Positions 1 through 9,200 of a stretch of DNA of 64,000 bases are shown here, in pieces. Made by a program: the position numbers and the translations under genes. Source of the stretch: an uncultured Rhodocyclaceae bacterium (GTDB lineage: Bacteria > Pseudomonadota > Gammaproteobacteria > Burkholderiales > Rhodocyclaceae). Every line of letters begins with the position of its first letter. The first letter of the stretch is position 1. The DNA lies in the NCBI GenBank assembly GCA_907163225.1, contig OU015322.1, positions 62,001 through 126,000 of the forward strand. Reading direction: 5' to 3'. The notes under the pieces are model-generated. The model was given only the letters and a program-made list of their open reading frames with translations. It made no database searches and had not been told where the DNA came from.

Positions 1-357
1 GATGTTCGTTTCCTTGAAGAAAATCGAGGTGTCTTCGCTGAACACGATTTCATCGTCCGGCAGCTTTGCCGGCAGCGTAATCGGGCCGATCTGGCGGCAG
101 GCGATGGAGAACTGCGAGGGATCTTCAGCCAGCCCGAAGCTGCCCTTGACGCCGCCGGTGCGCGCCTGGCTGACGTGGCAGGTGACGCCGGGAACCTTGG
201 GGTCATCATAGGCATAGGCGCAAACCCGGTTGTTGGCACCAATAAGCTTCCAGGTGGTCGTTGCGCAACCGACTTCTTCGGCTGCAACGGGCACGGCGAA
301 AATCGTGGCGGCGAGGATGGAAAGGCGGGCAAGTGGCAGGTGGTAGCGTTTTTTCAT
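1..357 (-). CDS. creA: CreA family protein (3' end beyond window)
   Basis: The first 119 codons of a leftward gene are present and the reading frame is still open at base 1. The protein begins with a signal peptide ending near VAAEE. It then shows the CreA-family hallmarks GCATTTWKLIGANN, DDPKVPGVTCHVSQARTGG and GLAEDPSQFSIACRQ. CreA is a conserved proteobacterial periplasmic protein whose biochemical role is not established. The start ATG overlaps the stop of the upstream patatin-like gene by 4 bp (ATGA), which suggests translational coupling. Identification is by recall of the family signature; the C-terminus cannot be judged. Confidence 0.9.
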   Translation of the reverse strand, partial: MKKRYHLPLARLSILAATIFAVPVAAEEVGCATTTWKLIGANNRVCAYAYDDPKVPGVTCHVSQARTGGVKGSFGLAEDPSQFSIACRQIGPITLPAKLPDDEIVFSEDTSIFFKETNI

Positions 358-1373
358 GGTGTTGTCTCTTCTAGGCTGGTGAGGAACTCACTGCCCTTGC
401 GGCGACCTTCGGCCTGCAGGGTGTTGATGAATTCCGGGCTGCGGTCGAGTTTGGACGGGTAGTCGAGTTCGAGTTGCAGCGAAATGTGGCGGATGTCGAC
501 GTGCTTGATGTGATCGGCGTGCAGCCATTTTTTGTCTAGCCATTCGTTGGTCTGGCGAACAAAAAAGAGTTCCTGGTTGAGCGAGAGATTGCCGGCTAGT
601 TCGTTGCGGCGATCGTAGATGTCGCTGCCCGACTTGGGCTCGCTTGAGCGGGTTTCCGGGTTGATCTGGATGACCCAGATTTCGTCGGGCTTGGCATCGC
701 GGCTTTGCAAGCCGGAGAGAAAGCCGCGGATCGGCGGATTTTGTGAGAACAGGCCATCCCAAAAAACGCCCTGGCCAATGGGCACGGCGCGGAACAGTTC
801 GGGAATGGCGGCCGAGGCGAGCAGGGCTTCGACGGAAATGCCAGTATCCGGGGCGGTGGCCTTGCTGTTGAAGACGGCAAAGTTCCCCGACAAGACGTCC
901 ACCGCGCCGACCATGAGGGCAGGCGAGTCGGTGCTGACGAGTTGGGGCAAACGCTCGAATTGAATGTGCTCTTTCAGCGTTTTTGCCAGGAAATCCTGAC
1001 CCGTATTCGGTAGCAGGTAGGGGCTGATTTCCGGTGTGGGGAAAAAATTTCGATGGCGCTGCAGGCCGACCAGGTACTGGTTGCTCAGGCGGTCGGGGAG
1101 CAGGGTGGCGCTCATTTTTTGCCAGAACGACGCCAGCAGTTTTGCCCCTTGCCTGGGATCGCCGAGCAGCAGGCCGTACCAGGCAAGGGCAGCACACAGC
1201 GCGCCGCCCGAGGTGCCGGACAGGCCGTGAATGCGATAGCGCGAGGTGTCCAGGTTATTGAGCAAGGTTTGCAGCACCCCGGCGGTGAAGGCCGTGTGGC
1301 TGCCGCCGCCCTGGCAGGCGATGGCCACCGTTTTGGGCGGGGGGGTTGGGGATGAAGCGGAGGGCGGGTTCAT
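354..1373 (-). CDS. Patatin-like phospholipase family protein
   Basis: This 339-residue protein has the patatin serine hydrolase layout. The glycine-rich oxyanion loop GGGS lies at residues 22-25, the nucleophile elbow GTSGG at 53-57 (Ser55 predicted nucleophile), and the WDG motif at 205-207 holds the dyad aspartate. No signal peptide is evident, so a cytoplasmic or membrane-associated lipid acyl hydrolase is expected. It is coupled to creA downstream through an ATGA overlap. The actual lipid substrate cannot be read from the sequence. Confidence 0.85.
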   Translation of the reverse strand: MNPPSASSPTPPPKTVAIACQGGGSHTAFTAGVLQTLLNNLDTSRYRIHGLSGTSGGALCAALAWYGLLLGDPRQGAKLLASFWQKMSATLLPDRLSNQYLVGLQRHRNFFPTPEISPYLLPNTGQDFLAKTLKEHIQFERLPQLVSTDSPALMVGAVDVLSGNFAVFNSKATAPDTGISVEALLASAAIPELFRAVPIGQGVFWDGLFSQNPPIRGFLSGLQSRDAKPDEIWVIQINPETRSSEPKSGSDIYDRRNELAGNLSLNQELFFVRQTNEWLDKKWLHADHIKHVDIRHISLQLELDYPSKLDRSPEFINTLQAEGRRKGSEFLTSLEETTP

Positions 1374-1422
1374 GGTGGGAGTCGCGACGATTCGAATCTG
1401 TCAGTTTGCCACGTTTTCGCCG

Positions 1423-2814
1423 TTACTCGATGACGTTGGCACGAATTGACCGAGGTGCCAAAGGCGTCATCTTGCCGACGTGCTTGGCCAGGATTTTGTA
1501 GGTGTCGCGGTCGAAGGGCGGACGCCGGGCATCGAGCAGGGTGTGCAGGTCGTCATCCGATCTGGCCGTGCCGAGATAGCGCCAGGCTTCGATCAGGTGA
1601 ACCTCTTCACCTTCGCGGATCAGCGCCGGGCCGGTGAACGGCCAGGAAACCAGTTTCAGGCCAACGAGGGCAGAAATCAGGCGTACCGTGTGTTTGGCGC
1701 AGGGCTCGTTGCCCACGCAGGCGCCTTTGCAGCGGCGAAGCTGGTGGCCGAAACAGGGCTTGCCGGGCTTTGCTTTTTCCAGCCCGAGCAGCACGTCGCA
1801 CAGGTGGTGCGATTCGGCCAGCGCGCGCAGCACGTTGTTGGCTTCCTTGGTGCTCTTGAAGAGACCGTAGCAGGCGGTCGTCGCGCTGGCGTCAATGTCG
1901 GCCAGCGCCACCAGTTGCGGCCGCAGCCAGCCTTCGCCTTCATCGATCAATGTCCAGGTGCACGCCTCGTCGTTCTTGCGCAGTTGCCGGTTATTCGCAG
2001 GCTGCAAGGTCTTGATCAGTGCCGATTCCCTGAGCAGGGCGCCGATTTCGCCGGCGGTTTCGATCCAGTCAATCCGCTTGACCTGCTGCGCCAGTTCCAT
2101 TTCCTTGGCCGAACTGTGGTCGCCGGCGAAATGCGAGAGGACGCGCTGGCGGATGTCCTTGGCCTTGCCAATGTAAAGCGGCAGGTTGTTTTCACCGTAG
2201 AAAAGATAGACGCCGGGCACTTCCGGCAATTCGTCGATGATGCCGGCGTCGAGATGCGGCGGCAGGCTAGGATGGGCGTTCTGTGCCTTGAGCGCGGCCT
2301 CTATGTCGTCGATGCTGCGGTCAACGTGAATTTTTTGCCAAAACTGAAAGATCAGCTGGGCATCGGCCAGCGCCCGGTGGCGGGCGGCGGCTTGCAGGTC
2401 GTGACGCTCGATCAGGCTGTCGAGATTGTGCCGCTTGTGCTCCGGAAAAAGCGCGCGCGACAGCTTGACGGTGCATACCACTGAGGCGCGGAAGGTGACG
2501 CCGAGGCGCTTGAATTCGTTTTTCAAAAAACCGTAGTCGAAACGGGCGTTGTGGGCGATGAACAGCCGTCCTTCCAGCCGCTTCATCGCTTCGGCGGCGA
2601 CTGCCTCAAACGGCGGCGCGGCGGCCACCATCTCGTTGCTGATGCCGGTCAGCTGCTCGATGAAGGGCGGAATCGGCTGGCCGGGATTGACCAGTTGCTG
2701 CCATTCGCGCACCGAGCCGTCGGCGTCGACTTCGACAATGCCGATTTCGGTGATGCGGTCGTGGGTGGCGGTGGCGCCGGTGGTTTCAAGGTCGACGAAG
2801 GCGAGGGGGCGCAT
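1423..2814 (-). CDS. DEDDh 3'-5' exonuclease fused to GIY-YIG nuclease domain
   Basis: The protein is 463 residues long. Residues 1-155 form a DnaQ-type DEDDh exonuclease: DxE at FVDLETTG (8-10), HNARFDY, and HRALADA near 146. Residues about 197-275 form a GIY-YIG domain as in UvrC/Cho (GVYLFYG, then LYIGKAKDIRQRV), followed by a Cys-containing stretch (CFGHQLRRCKGACVG) resembling the Cho/UvrC Cys region. This fused architecture is known in proteobacteria and is annotated as a DNA polymerase III epsilon-like or Cho-like protein; a role in DNA repair is inferred. I chose the ATG at 2814 because homology starts there. The frame stays open to an ATG at 2892, which would overlap the upstream gene. 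Confidence 0.85.
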   Translation of the reverse strand: MRPLAFVDLETTGATATHDRITEIGIVEVDADGSVREWQQLVNPGQPIPPFIEQLTGISNEMVAAAPPFEAVAAEAMKRLEGRLFIAHNARFDYGFLKNEFKRLGVTFRASVVCTVKLSRALFPEHKRHNLDSLIERHDLQAAARHRALADAQLIFQFWQKIHVDRSIDDIEAALKAQNAHPSLPPHLDAGIIDELPEVPGVYLFYGENNLPLYIGKAKDIRQRVLSHFAGDHSSAKEMELAQQVKRIDWIETAGEIGALLRESALIKTLQPANNRQLRKNDEACTWTLIDEGEGWLRPQLVALADIDASATTACYGLFKSTKEANNVLRALAESHHLCDVLLGLEKAKPGKPCFGHQLRRCKGACVGNEPCAKHTVRLISALVGLKLVSWPFTGPALIREGEEVHLIEAWRYLGTARSDDDLHTLLDARRPPFDRDTYKILAKHVGKMTPLAPRSIRANVIE

Positions 2815-2882
2815 GGTGCGGCGGACAGAGTCAGGGGCGCAGATGATAGCGTTTTCTGGCGCGGCCAAGCTTATTGGCAGTT

Positions 2883-3542
2883 TTATTGGCAATTCGTTGG
2901 CACGGCGAGCACCTGCCCGGGAATGTCGCGAGTGGCGACTTCGGGCAGGCGTTGCAGGCAGTAACGCCGGCCGTCGGCGTGGGTGACGCGGAGCAGGTCG
3001 GGGCCACGTTGTTCAATTTTTGTTTCGGATGCGACGGTGGCGGTTGCGCGCTCAAGCGGCGTTGGCGGCGGCGCGTGGCGGGCGCTGGGTGCGAACATCG
3101 GGTCGAGCATTTGCCGACGGCCGGCCGCGTTGAGTTCTGCTTTGCTGCGTTCGAGCAGGTCGCCGGTGTCGACCGGCGTCAGGGGCGGAGGCTGGGTCAG
3201 ATAAATATTGCCTGGCGGCGGTGTGGGGTTTGGGTGGCTGACTGCCGGCAGCTTGCTTACGTTGCGCGCCACGCTGCTCGGCTGGGCGTATTGCGGTGCT
3301 CGCTTGGGCGCAAATTCGCCCGGCTCGGCGGGCTTTTGACTGGCGATTTTCAATTCGGCCGAGAATGTTGTCGTCCTGCGGTCAACCGGAAAAAACGGCT
3401 GAAAATCAGGATTCACCAGCAAGGCCAGCCCGTGCACCAGCACTGAAAGCAGCAGAAATTGCGGCAAGCCAAAGCGGCGCCACCGGCTACCGCCGAGTCG
3501 CCATTCAACCGGCCAGTTTGGGCTGGCCAAAAGCCGGTGCAT
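2883..3542 (-). CDS. Hypothetical inner-membrane-anchored, proline-rich (TonB-like) protein
   Basis: The 219 residues have one membrane segment at about 27-43 (LPQFLLLSVLVHGLALLV) followed by a proline-rich periplasmic region and a short conserved-looking C-terminus with two cysteines. This is the overall shape of TonB/periplasmic-linker proteins, but I do not see a TonB C-terminal domain. A copy of the dispersed CGGTCAACCG motif lies inside the gene at about residues 47-56 (FQPFFPVDRR). The start overlaps the end of the winged-helix gene by 38 bp. Function is unknown. Confidence 0.6.
   Translation of the reverse strand: MHRLLASPNWPVEWRLGGSRWRRFGLPQFLLLSVLVHGLALLVNPDFQPFFPVDRRTTTFSAELKIASQKPAEPGEFAPKRAPQYAQPSSVARNVSKLPAVSHPNPTPPPGNIYLTQPPPLTPVDTGDLLERSKAELNAAGRRQMLDPMFAPSARHAPPPTPLERATATVASETKIEQRGPDLLRVTHADGRRYCLQRLPEVATRDIPGQVLAVPTNCQ
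3377..3407 (+). repeat. Dispersed CGGTCAACCG/A-tract motif, copy 1
   Basis: TGCGGTCAACCGG then AAAAA, GGCTGAAAATC. Inside the TonB-like gene (encodes PFFPVDRR on the other strand). Confidence 0.85.
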
Positions 3543-3837
3543 CGCGGGTGTCCTGGCCGATCGGCAGCAGCCGGTGCAAGGCCTGAACGTAGGTTTGCAG
3601 CGCAGCCAGCCCAGCCGGCGTCAGCACATAAAACGACTGCGGGCGGCCGTTGCCGATTTCCTTGCGCACCGCCACGTAGTCCGCGGCCAGCAGCTTTTTC
3701 AGGTGGGCATCAAGATTGCCGTCGGAGACGCCAAGCTGACGTTTCAGGTCGCTGAACGTCTGCTCGCCGGCCCCGGCAAGAAAGGCCACCAGCTGCGTGC
3801 GCAGGGGCTGGTGGAGCAGGGAGTCGAGTTCTTCCAT
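3505..3837 (-). CDS. Winged-helix transcriptional regulator (ArsR/MarR-like fold)
   Basis: This is a 110-residue single-domain regulator: a helix (LLHQPLRTQLVAFLAG), an HTH (FSDLKRQLGVSDGNLDAHLKKLLAADYV) and a wing (RKEIGNGRPQSFYVLTPAG). The family usually regulates a neighbouring membrane protein gene. The start ATG at 3837 was chosen because the upstream extension of the frame is low-complexity Arg-rich sequence. It is the third gene below a promoter that carries two palindromic operators (5401-5437), so autoregulation of this operon is a reasonable inference. Confidence 0.75.
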   Translation of the reverse strand: MEELDSLLHQPLRTQLVAFLAGAGEQTFSDLKRQLGVSDGNLDAHLKKLLAADYVAVRKEIGNGRPQSFYVLTPAGLAALQTYVQALHRLLPIGQDTRDAPAFGQPKLAG

Positions 3838-3905
3838 GATTTTCCTGGCGCCGGTTTCCGGCGCCGCTGAAGAGGCTGTCGATGAGTGGGATGGCGTTGC
3901 AGCAA

Positions 3906-4313
3906 TCAGCGCAGGTTGAATTCTGCCGCCAGTTCGCCCGGGCTTTGGCCGTCGCGTTTGCCGTGCTTGTCGCCGGGCAAGGCCAGCCAGAATTTGCCGC
4001 CGATCTTGTCCTGGCCGTTGCTCCACGTTTTGCCGTCGAAACTCACCAGGTCGCGGTAGGTGTAGATGCCCTGCTTGATCTGGACATTCAGGCGGGCCTG
4101 GTCGGGCTTGCTGAACAGGCTGCCGTCAATTTTGGCGATGACCGGCAGATCGACGCCGGCCGGATAATAAAGCACAAAATTGCCATCAGCTGGCGCCGGT
4201 TGGCCAAAGCGGACAACCGGCAAACGGGAGATTTCTTCCGGCGACGGGCCGGTCAGGCTGGCGCAGGCAGACAGGGAGAGGGCAATGATGGCGATGCCGA
4301 GCGGGGTTTTCAT
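3906..4313 (-). CDS. Hypothetical lipoprotein
   Basis: The 135-residue protein has a type II signal peptide with lipobox LSAC (Cys at residue 17), so it is predicted to be an outer- or inner-membrane lipoprotein. The mature part contains no domain I recognise. A GGAG Shine-Dalgarno lies 8 bases before the ATG. It sits 24 bp downstream of the membrane protein gene and upstream of the winged-helix gene, probably in one operon. Confidence 0.7.
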   Translation of the reverse strand: MKTPLGIAIIALSLSACASLTGPSPEEISRLPVVRFGQPAPADGNFVLYYPAGVDLPVIAKIDGSLFSKPDQARLNVQIKQGIYTYRDLVSFDGKTWSNGQDKIGGKFWLALPGDKHGKRDGQSPGELAAEFNLR

Positions 4314-4337
4314 GGGGCGTACTCCGGGTGGGAAAAA

Positions 4338-5384
4338 TCAGTGTTGGCGTAGTTGAACGATCAGGTTGCTGGACACCACCGGGCCTTTTTCCGGCGTCAG
4401 GTCGGCCTTGATCCAGGGAATGGTGATCCAGCGAACCTGGCGGGCGAGTTGCCAGCTTTCACCGGCAAAGCGGGCGTCGCCGGTCAGCTTGCCGTCGTGC
4501 ATCATCAATTCGATTGGACGGTTCAAGACCAGCGGCAGCACTGGCCTTTGGCCATCGGTGACGAAAATGTCGCCGCTCAGCTCAATTTCGACCGGGATGC
4601 TGGTGCCCGCCGGGAGGGTGACGCTGCGGTAGCCCTTCGGCGGAGCGAGATTGCTGCGAAAGTCTGCCAGCGATAGCGGTTCCGATTCAATCCGGGGTGC
4701 CGCGTGTACGCGCTGCTCGACCCAGAGCGGGATAACAAGCACGGCCGCCAGCCAGATCAACATCTGGCCAAGGCGAACGCCGGCCGGACGATGCTGGCCG
4801 CGGTCGAGCATCATGGCGAGCAGCGGCAGGCCGATGCCGAAAACGGCGGTCGCAATCCAGCGCATGGTTTCATAGGGCAGTTGGGCGACGAGGCTGCCGA
4901 TACCGATCACGATGGTGACGGCGCCCACCCATTCCAGCAGTTCCTCGGAAAACAGCCCGTGCAGGTAAAGGCTGAGGCCGAGCATGACTAGCCAGACGGC
5001 GCACAGCATGTAGCCGCCGCCGTAGAAAAACATGCCGAAGGTCGTCAGCACGGCCAGCGCCATGAGCAGCCACCAGACTTTCTGCACCTGGCGATGAATA
5101 AACGACCACGCCTCATCGCGCGCCTGTTTGACGCGTCGGGTCCACAACCAGTCGATAGCGGCGACTGTGGTCAGAACCGTAACGAGCAAGGCGAGCCAGG
5201 CGAGGGCGCGTTGATTGACGTCGGGAATCTGGGCCGGCGTCAGGATGAATTCGGACAATGCGAATAGGAGCCCTGCAGGAATGCCCCACATCAGCAGACT
5301 GTGCCGCTCAATGCGCAGATTGCGATGCCCGGCCGAAAGCATGGCGTGAATGGCGTTGATTTGTTGGGCTGCGGGTGAGGACAT
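4338..5384 (-). CDS. Hypothetical multi-pass membrane protein with C-terminal periplasmic domain
   Basis: The 348-residue protein has about seven hydrophobic segments between residues 30 and 220 (for example WGIPAGLLFALSEF, VWWLLMALAVLTTFGMFFYG, WVGAVTIVIGIGSLV). A soluble C-terminal domain of about 120 residues follows. Membrane proteins of this kind accompany small winged-helix regulators in many proteobacteria, but no enzyme activity can be assigned. It is the first gene of its operon: a TTGACA-16-TATAAA promoter and an AAGGA ribosome binding site lie just upstream. Confidence 0.65.
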   Translation of the reverse strand: MSSPAAQQINAIHAMLSAGHRNLRIERHSLLMWGIPAGLLFALSEFILTPAQIPDVNQRALAWLALLVTVLTTVAAIDWLWTRRVKQARDEAWSFIHRQVQKVWWLLMALAVLTTFGMFFYGGGYMLCAVWLVMLGLSLYLHGLFSEELLEWVGAVTIVIGIGSLVAQLPYETMRWIATAVFGIGLPLLAMMLDRGQHRPAGVRLGQMLIWLAAVLVIPLWVEQRVHAAPRIESEPLSLADFRSNLAPPKGYRSVTLPAGTSIPVEIELSGDIFVTDGQRPVLPLVLNRPIELMMHDGKLTGDARFAGESWQLARQVRWITIPWIKADLTPEKGPVVSSNLIVQLRQH

Positions 5385-5400
5385 TGTTCGATCCTTTTGA

Positions 5401-5443
5401 CTCTGTTTTGCAGAGTTTATAGCTCTGCAAAACAGAGTGTCAA
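5401..5443 (-). promoter_or_regulatory. Strong promoter with two palindromic operators
   Basis: On the minus strand, a TTGACA -35 box (5438-5443) and a TATAAA -10 box (5416-5421) are separated by 16 bp. Two 15-bp palindromes, each CTCTG-5-CAGAG, flank the -10 box at 5401-5415 and 5423-5437; they are exact reverse complements of each other. One fills the -35/-10 spacer and the other covers the likely start site, an arrangement typical of repression. The likely ligand is the winged-helix protein of this operon (inference). Confidence 0.8.
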
Positions 5444-5565
5444 CGCATTTGCATAGAAAATCGGGCGCGGAATTGTCAGGTCTGCCCGGTGAGCTCTATT
5501 GGTCGTGATTGGCCTTAAGCGCTGGCCTGGCGCGGCAGCGGGAAGGCGGGCTTCCCGGCTGGATT

Positions 5566-5593
5566 GGATACCCGGCGAAGGCGCCGGGTATCC
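5566..5593 (-). terminator. Perfect 12-bp hairpin downstream of the secreted-protein gene
   Basis: Two perfectly complementary 12-nt arms with an AAGG loop lie 18 bp after the stop of the leftward gene ending at 5612. No clear U-tract follows on either strand, so it may be a rho-assisted terminator or an mRNA-stabilising stem. Confidence 0.5.
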
Positions 5594-5611
5594 GGGTGAA
5601 TCGTTCAGCCT

Positions 5612-6139
5612 TTAGCGGCGGCTACGGACGCAACCGTGGCCATTCAACTGAAAGGTGTTCAGGTTGTTTTGCGGGCAGAAGCTGATGCTGCCTTCGGCAA
5701 CCACGTCGATGGTGGCGCCGTAGAAAATGCCCGTTCCCCATCTGAGTTTGGTCATGTGCTCGGTGACCGAAAAGGCGCACGGCGTACCGTCCGGTGCGGT
5801 GTCCAGAACGCCGGTGATTTGTGCCACATCCTGATTGGTCTTGAAGGATTCGATCAGTTCAAAAACGGCGGTATGGTTCAGCGTGCTGGCTCCCGTCGTC
5901 AGATCCTGCGCCGTCACCTTGCCGAGCAAGGCGCCGCAGTCGTCAAACACTTCACGACCATCGGCCGCAACCATGGTCAGGCAGATCTGGCCGACCTGCT
6001 TGGTTGGCGAGACATTCAGCGTGCTGACGCGGCCAGTCACGGTAGTCGGCGTAAAACCTGCCGCGCATTGCTGCGCCTGACCCACCGCCGGCAGGCAGAG
6101 GAGTGCGGCAAGAACGGATAGAGACAGTCTTGTGTGCAT
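5612..6139 (-). CDS. Secreted hypothetical protein with six cysteines
   Basis: The 175-residue protein has a clear Sec signal peptide (MHTRLSLSVLAALLCLPAVG, cleavage near AQA/QQ). The mature part has six cysteines, which fits disulfide bonding in the periplasm or outside. An AAGGAA ribosome binding site precedes the ATG. I do not recognise a family. It appears to be a single-gene unit between sbcC and the membrane-protein operon. Confidence 0.65.
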   Translation of the reverse strand: MHTRLSLSVLAALLCLPAVGQAQQCAAGFTPTTVTGRVSTLNVSPTKQVGQICLTMVAADGREVFDDCGALLGKVTAQDLTTGASTLNHTAVFELIESFKTNQDVAQITGVLDTAPDGTPCAFSVTEHMTKLRWGTGIFYGATIDVVAEGSISFCPQNNLNTFQLNGHGCVRSRR

Positions 6140-6268
6140 TTGATTTTCCTTGTTTTTGGCTGACGTTGAGTGGGGGCCTTCCGACGGCAGGCGCCGCGTA
6201 AGAGTATATCGCCCGATCCATGCAAAAAGGTTTCAAGCGCGGCGTGAGTTTTCGCCGGTCGTTGGCGG

Positions 6269-9200
6269 CTAGACGACCAGCCGCGAGTACCCGACGCCGC
6301 CGCCTTTTTCGACCCGAATCTGCGCTGCGATGCGTTCCTTCATGCCTTCGACATGGCTGATGACGCCGATCATCTTGCCGCTGGCGTTCAGGCTGTCGAG
6401 TGCATTCAGGGCAATTTCCAGCGTGTCGCCGTCGAGCGTGCCAAAGCCTTCGTCGAGGAAAAGGGAGTCGATGGAAGTCTTGTGGCTGACCAGGTCGGAG
6501 AGGGCGAGGGCGAGTGCCAGGCTGACCAGGAAGCTCTCGCCGCCGGATAGGGTGCGCGTGTCGCGGGCGACTTCGCCTTGCCAGCTATCGACGATGTCGA
6601 GTTCCAATTCGCCGGTGGATTTGCGGCGCAGCAGGTAGCGGCCGTGCAGCTTGGCAAGATGGCGGTTGGCGAGGAGGAGCAGGTGGTCGAGGGTGAGGCC
6701 CTGGGCGAACTTGCGGAATTTGTCGCCCCTGGCCGAGCCGATCAGGCTGTCGAGGCGCTGCCAGATGTCGGCTTCGGCGGTTTGCTTGGCGATTTCGGCG
6801 AACAGGGCTTGCTGATTCTGGCGGGCTTGTTGGTCGCGGGTGAGGAGGGCGCGTTGGGCGCCTAGTTGTTCGCTCAGGGCGCGGCGGCGGGCTTCTAGTT
6901 GGGTTAGGGCTTCTTCCAGTTCGGCTAGCGGCGGAATGAACCCATCCCCCTCCCGGCCGCCCCCTTGTCCCAAGGGATACCGTCCCTGCGGGACATAAAA
7001 GGGGAGAGGAAAACCATCCTCAGCCGGTGCCCTTGCTCCTTCCCCTTCAAAGGGACGGTTGGGGTTGGGATGGGTTGAGTTCGGCGGGTTGCTTTGCAGG
7101 CGTGACAGTTTTTCGCTGGCGGCCTTGAGGACGGCGGCGGCTTGTTGCTGCGCCAGTTGCCGGGTTTCCTTGATTTGCTGCAGGCGCAGGCGTTCCTCCG
7201 GTGGCAGCAGCGCGGCGCTGTAGGCGGTTAGGTCGGCGAAGGGGCTGGTGGTGAGGGCGGTTTGCCAGGCGGTTGTGGCTTCGGCGTGGGCTTTTCGTTG
7301 CTGCGCTAAATTGGCGTCAAGTTGCGCCTGGCGGCCTTGTTGGGCGGCGAGTTGGCGGGTTAGTTCGGCGATGGCGTCGGCGCAGCGGGCGAGGGCGGTT
7401 GCCGGATCGTCGGTGAACGGTTCGGGATTTGAATTTTGGCCGATATTTCCGGTTGACCGTGAAAATCGGAGGTTGGCCAGTTGTTCTGACCAGTGCGTGG
7501 CCTGGGCTTGCGCCGCGTTGAATTGTTCCTGTTGTTTGACGAGGGTTTCGGCGAGTTCGTGGCGGCGTTTCTGAGTTTGCTGCCAGTGCTGCCATTCGCC
7601 GTCGCGTTCCTGCAGCCAGGCGGCGGGTTCGGCGGGGATTTGGTAGCCGGCGGCGGTCAGCGTGGCGCTCAGTTTTTCGTCGAGTTCGGCTTGTTCCTGA
7701 ACCAGTGCCTGCATGGATTTGGCGAATTCGGTCTGGCGTTGCTGGTCGGTTTGCGCGGTCTGTTGCAGCAGATTGAGCTGGTTGCTGGCGTTGAGCAGGG
7801 TTTGGGCGGCGTCGGCGGCGGTTTTGCGGGCGGCGTTCAGGGCTTGTTCGCCCTGGTCGGCGGCTTGCAGGCGCAGGGTGAATCGGGCCAGCGCCTGTTC
7901 GGCGGTGCTGCGGGCGGTAGCGAAGTTTTCGGGCTCCTGCCAGCTGTCATCCGCCAGCGGAGTTGCCGTGGCGAGGCGGGCGAGCAGTTCGGACCATTCC
8001 GTTTGCAGGCGGCTTGCTTCCTGCGTGGTCTTGGCCTGCTGGGCCAGCCATTCTTTTTGCGTGGCTTGCGTGGCGGCTTGATTCGCCCTTGCTTGCAGGC
8101 CGTTTTCCTTGAGTGCGTCGAGTGCCGCCACCTTTTCCTTGAGGGCAGTTTCGGTGGCGGAAATGTCTAGCGCGGCATAGTCGGCGATGGCCGGGTGGTC
8201 GTGCGCGCCGCACAGCGGGCAGGCTTCGCCCGGCTGCAGTTGGCGGCGATGGTCGTCCAGCTTGCGGATGAGCTTTTCCTGTTCGAGCAGCTTTTGCTTG
8301 TCGGCGACCTGGGCGGCGAGTTCCTTGTGTTGTTCGCGCAGGGTGGTCAGGCCTTTTTCCTGGGCCGCGATCTTTTCCTGAATCTGCTGCAGTTGCGTGC
8401 TTTGCGTCGTTTGCAGCGCGGCTAGTTCGCGGCGGCGTTGGGCTAGTGTTTCGAGTTGTTGCCAACGATTCAGGCCGGCTTGTTCGCCTTGCCAGTGCTG
8501 GCGCAGTTCGGCCAGGGTTTGGCCGGCGAGACGCTGATTCTGCTCAGTCTGGGCTTTTTCCAGTGCGGCGTCGGCTTTGGTTTTTGCCTCTTTTTCCCGG
8601 TTGACCGTGGCAGTCTGTTTTTCGATCTGCTGGGCGGTTTCGGCGAGTTCCCGGGCGAGCTTTTGCTGCGCTTCTTGCTGGGAGGCGAGGTCGCGGACCA
8701 GCTTGGCCCGCTGTTCGAACTGCTGGCGCCAGACGCCGAGGCGTTCGCCGAGTTGGCCGCGTTGCGGCTGGGCGGCGCAGAAGTCGTCGAGTTCTTTGGC
8801 TTCGCGCTGGCTGAGTTGGAGGGCTTGCTGGGTCTGGCCGGCGAGCTGGGCGCTCAGTTGGCTGGCGGACTGGTGGCGTGCGAGTTGTTCGGCTTGCCGC
8901 GTTTCGCGTTCGGCGTGCAGGGCCTTGAGTTGGGCTTCGCTTTGCCGGCAGGCGGCGTCGGCTTGCTGCCATTGCTGGTGAAGTGGTTTGAGGGCTTCGG
9001 CCGGTTCGCTGTCGGCGAGTTTCTTGAGGTCAGGGGCGGCGGCGGTCAGTGCGGTGTCGGCTTCCTGCAGCTTGTTTTCGGCGGTTTTGATTTCCTGCTC
9101 GCTCTGCGCCAGATCGAGGCGCCACTGGCGTTGGGCCTGGGTTTTCTGGTGGCGGCGCTGGACATCTGTGAGTTGGCTGTCGAGGCGGGTGACTTCAAGC

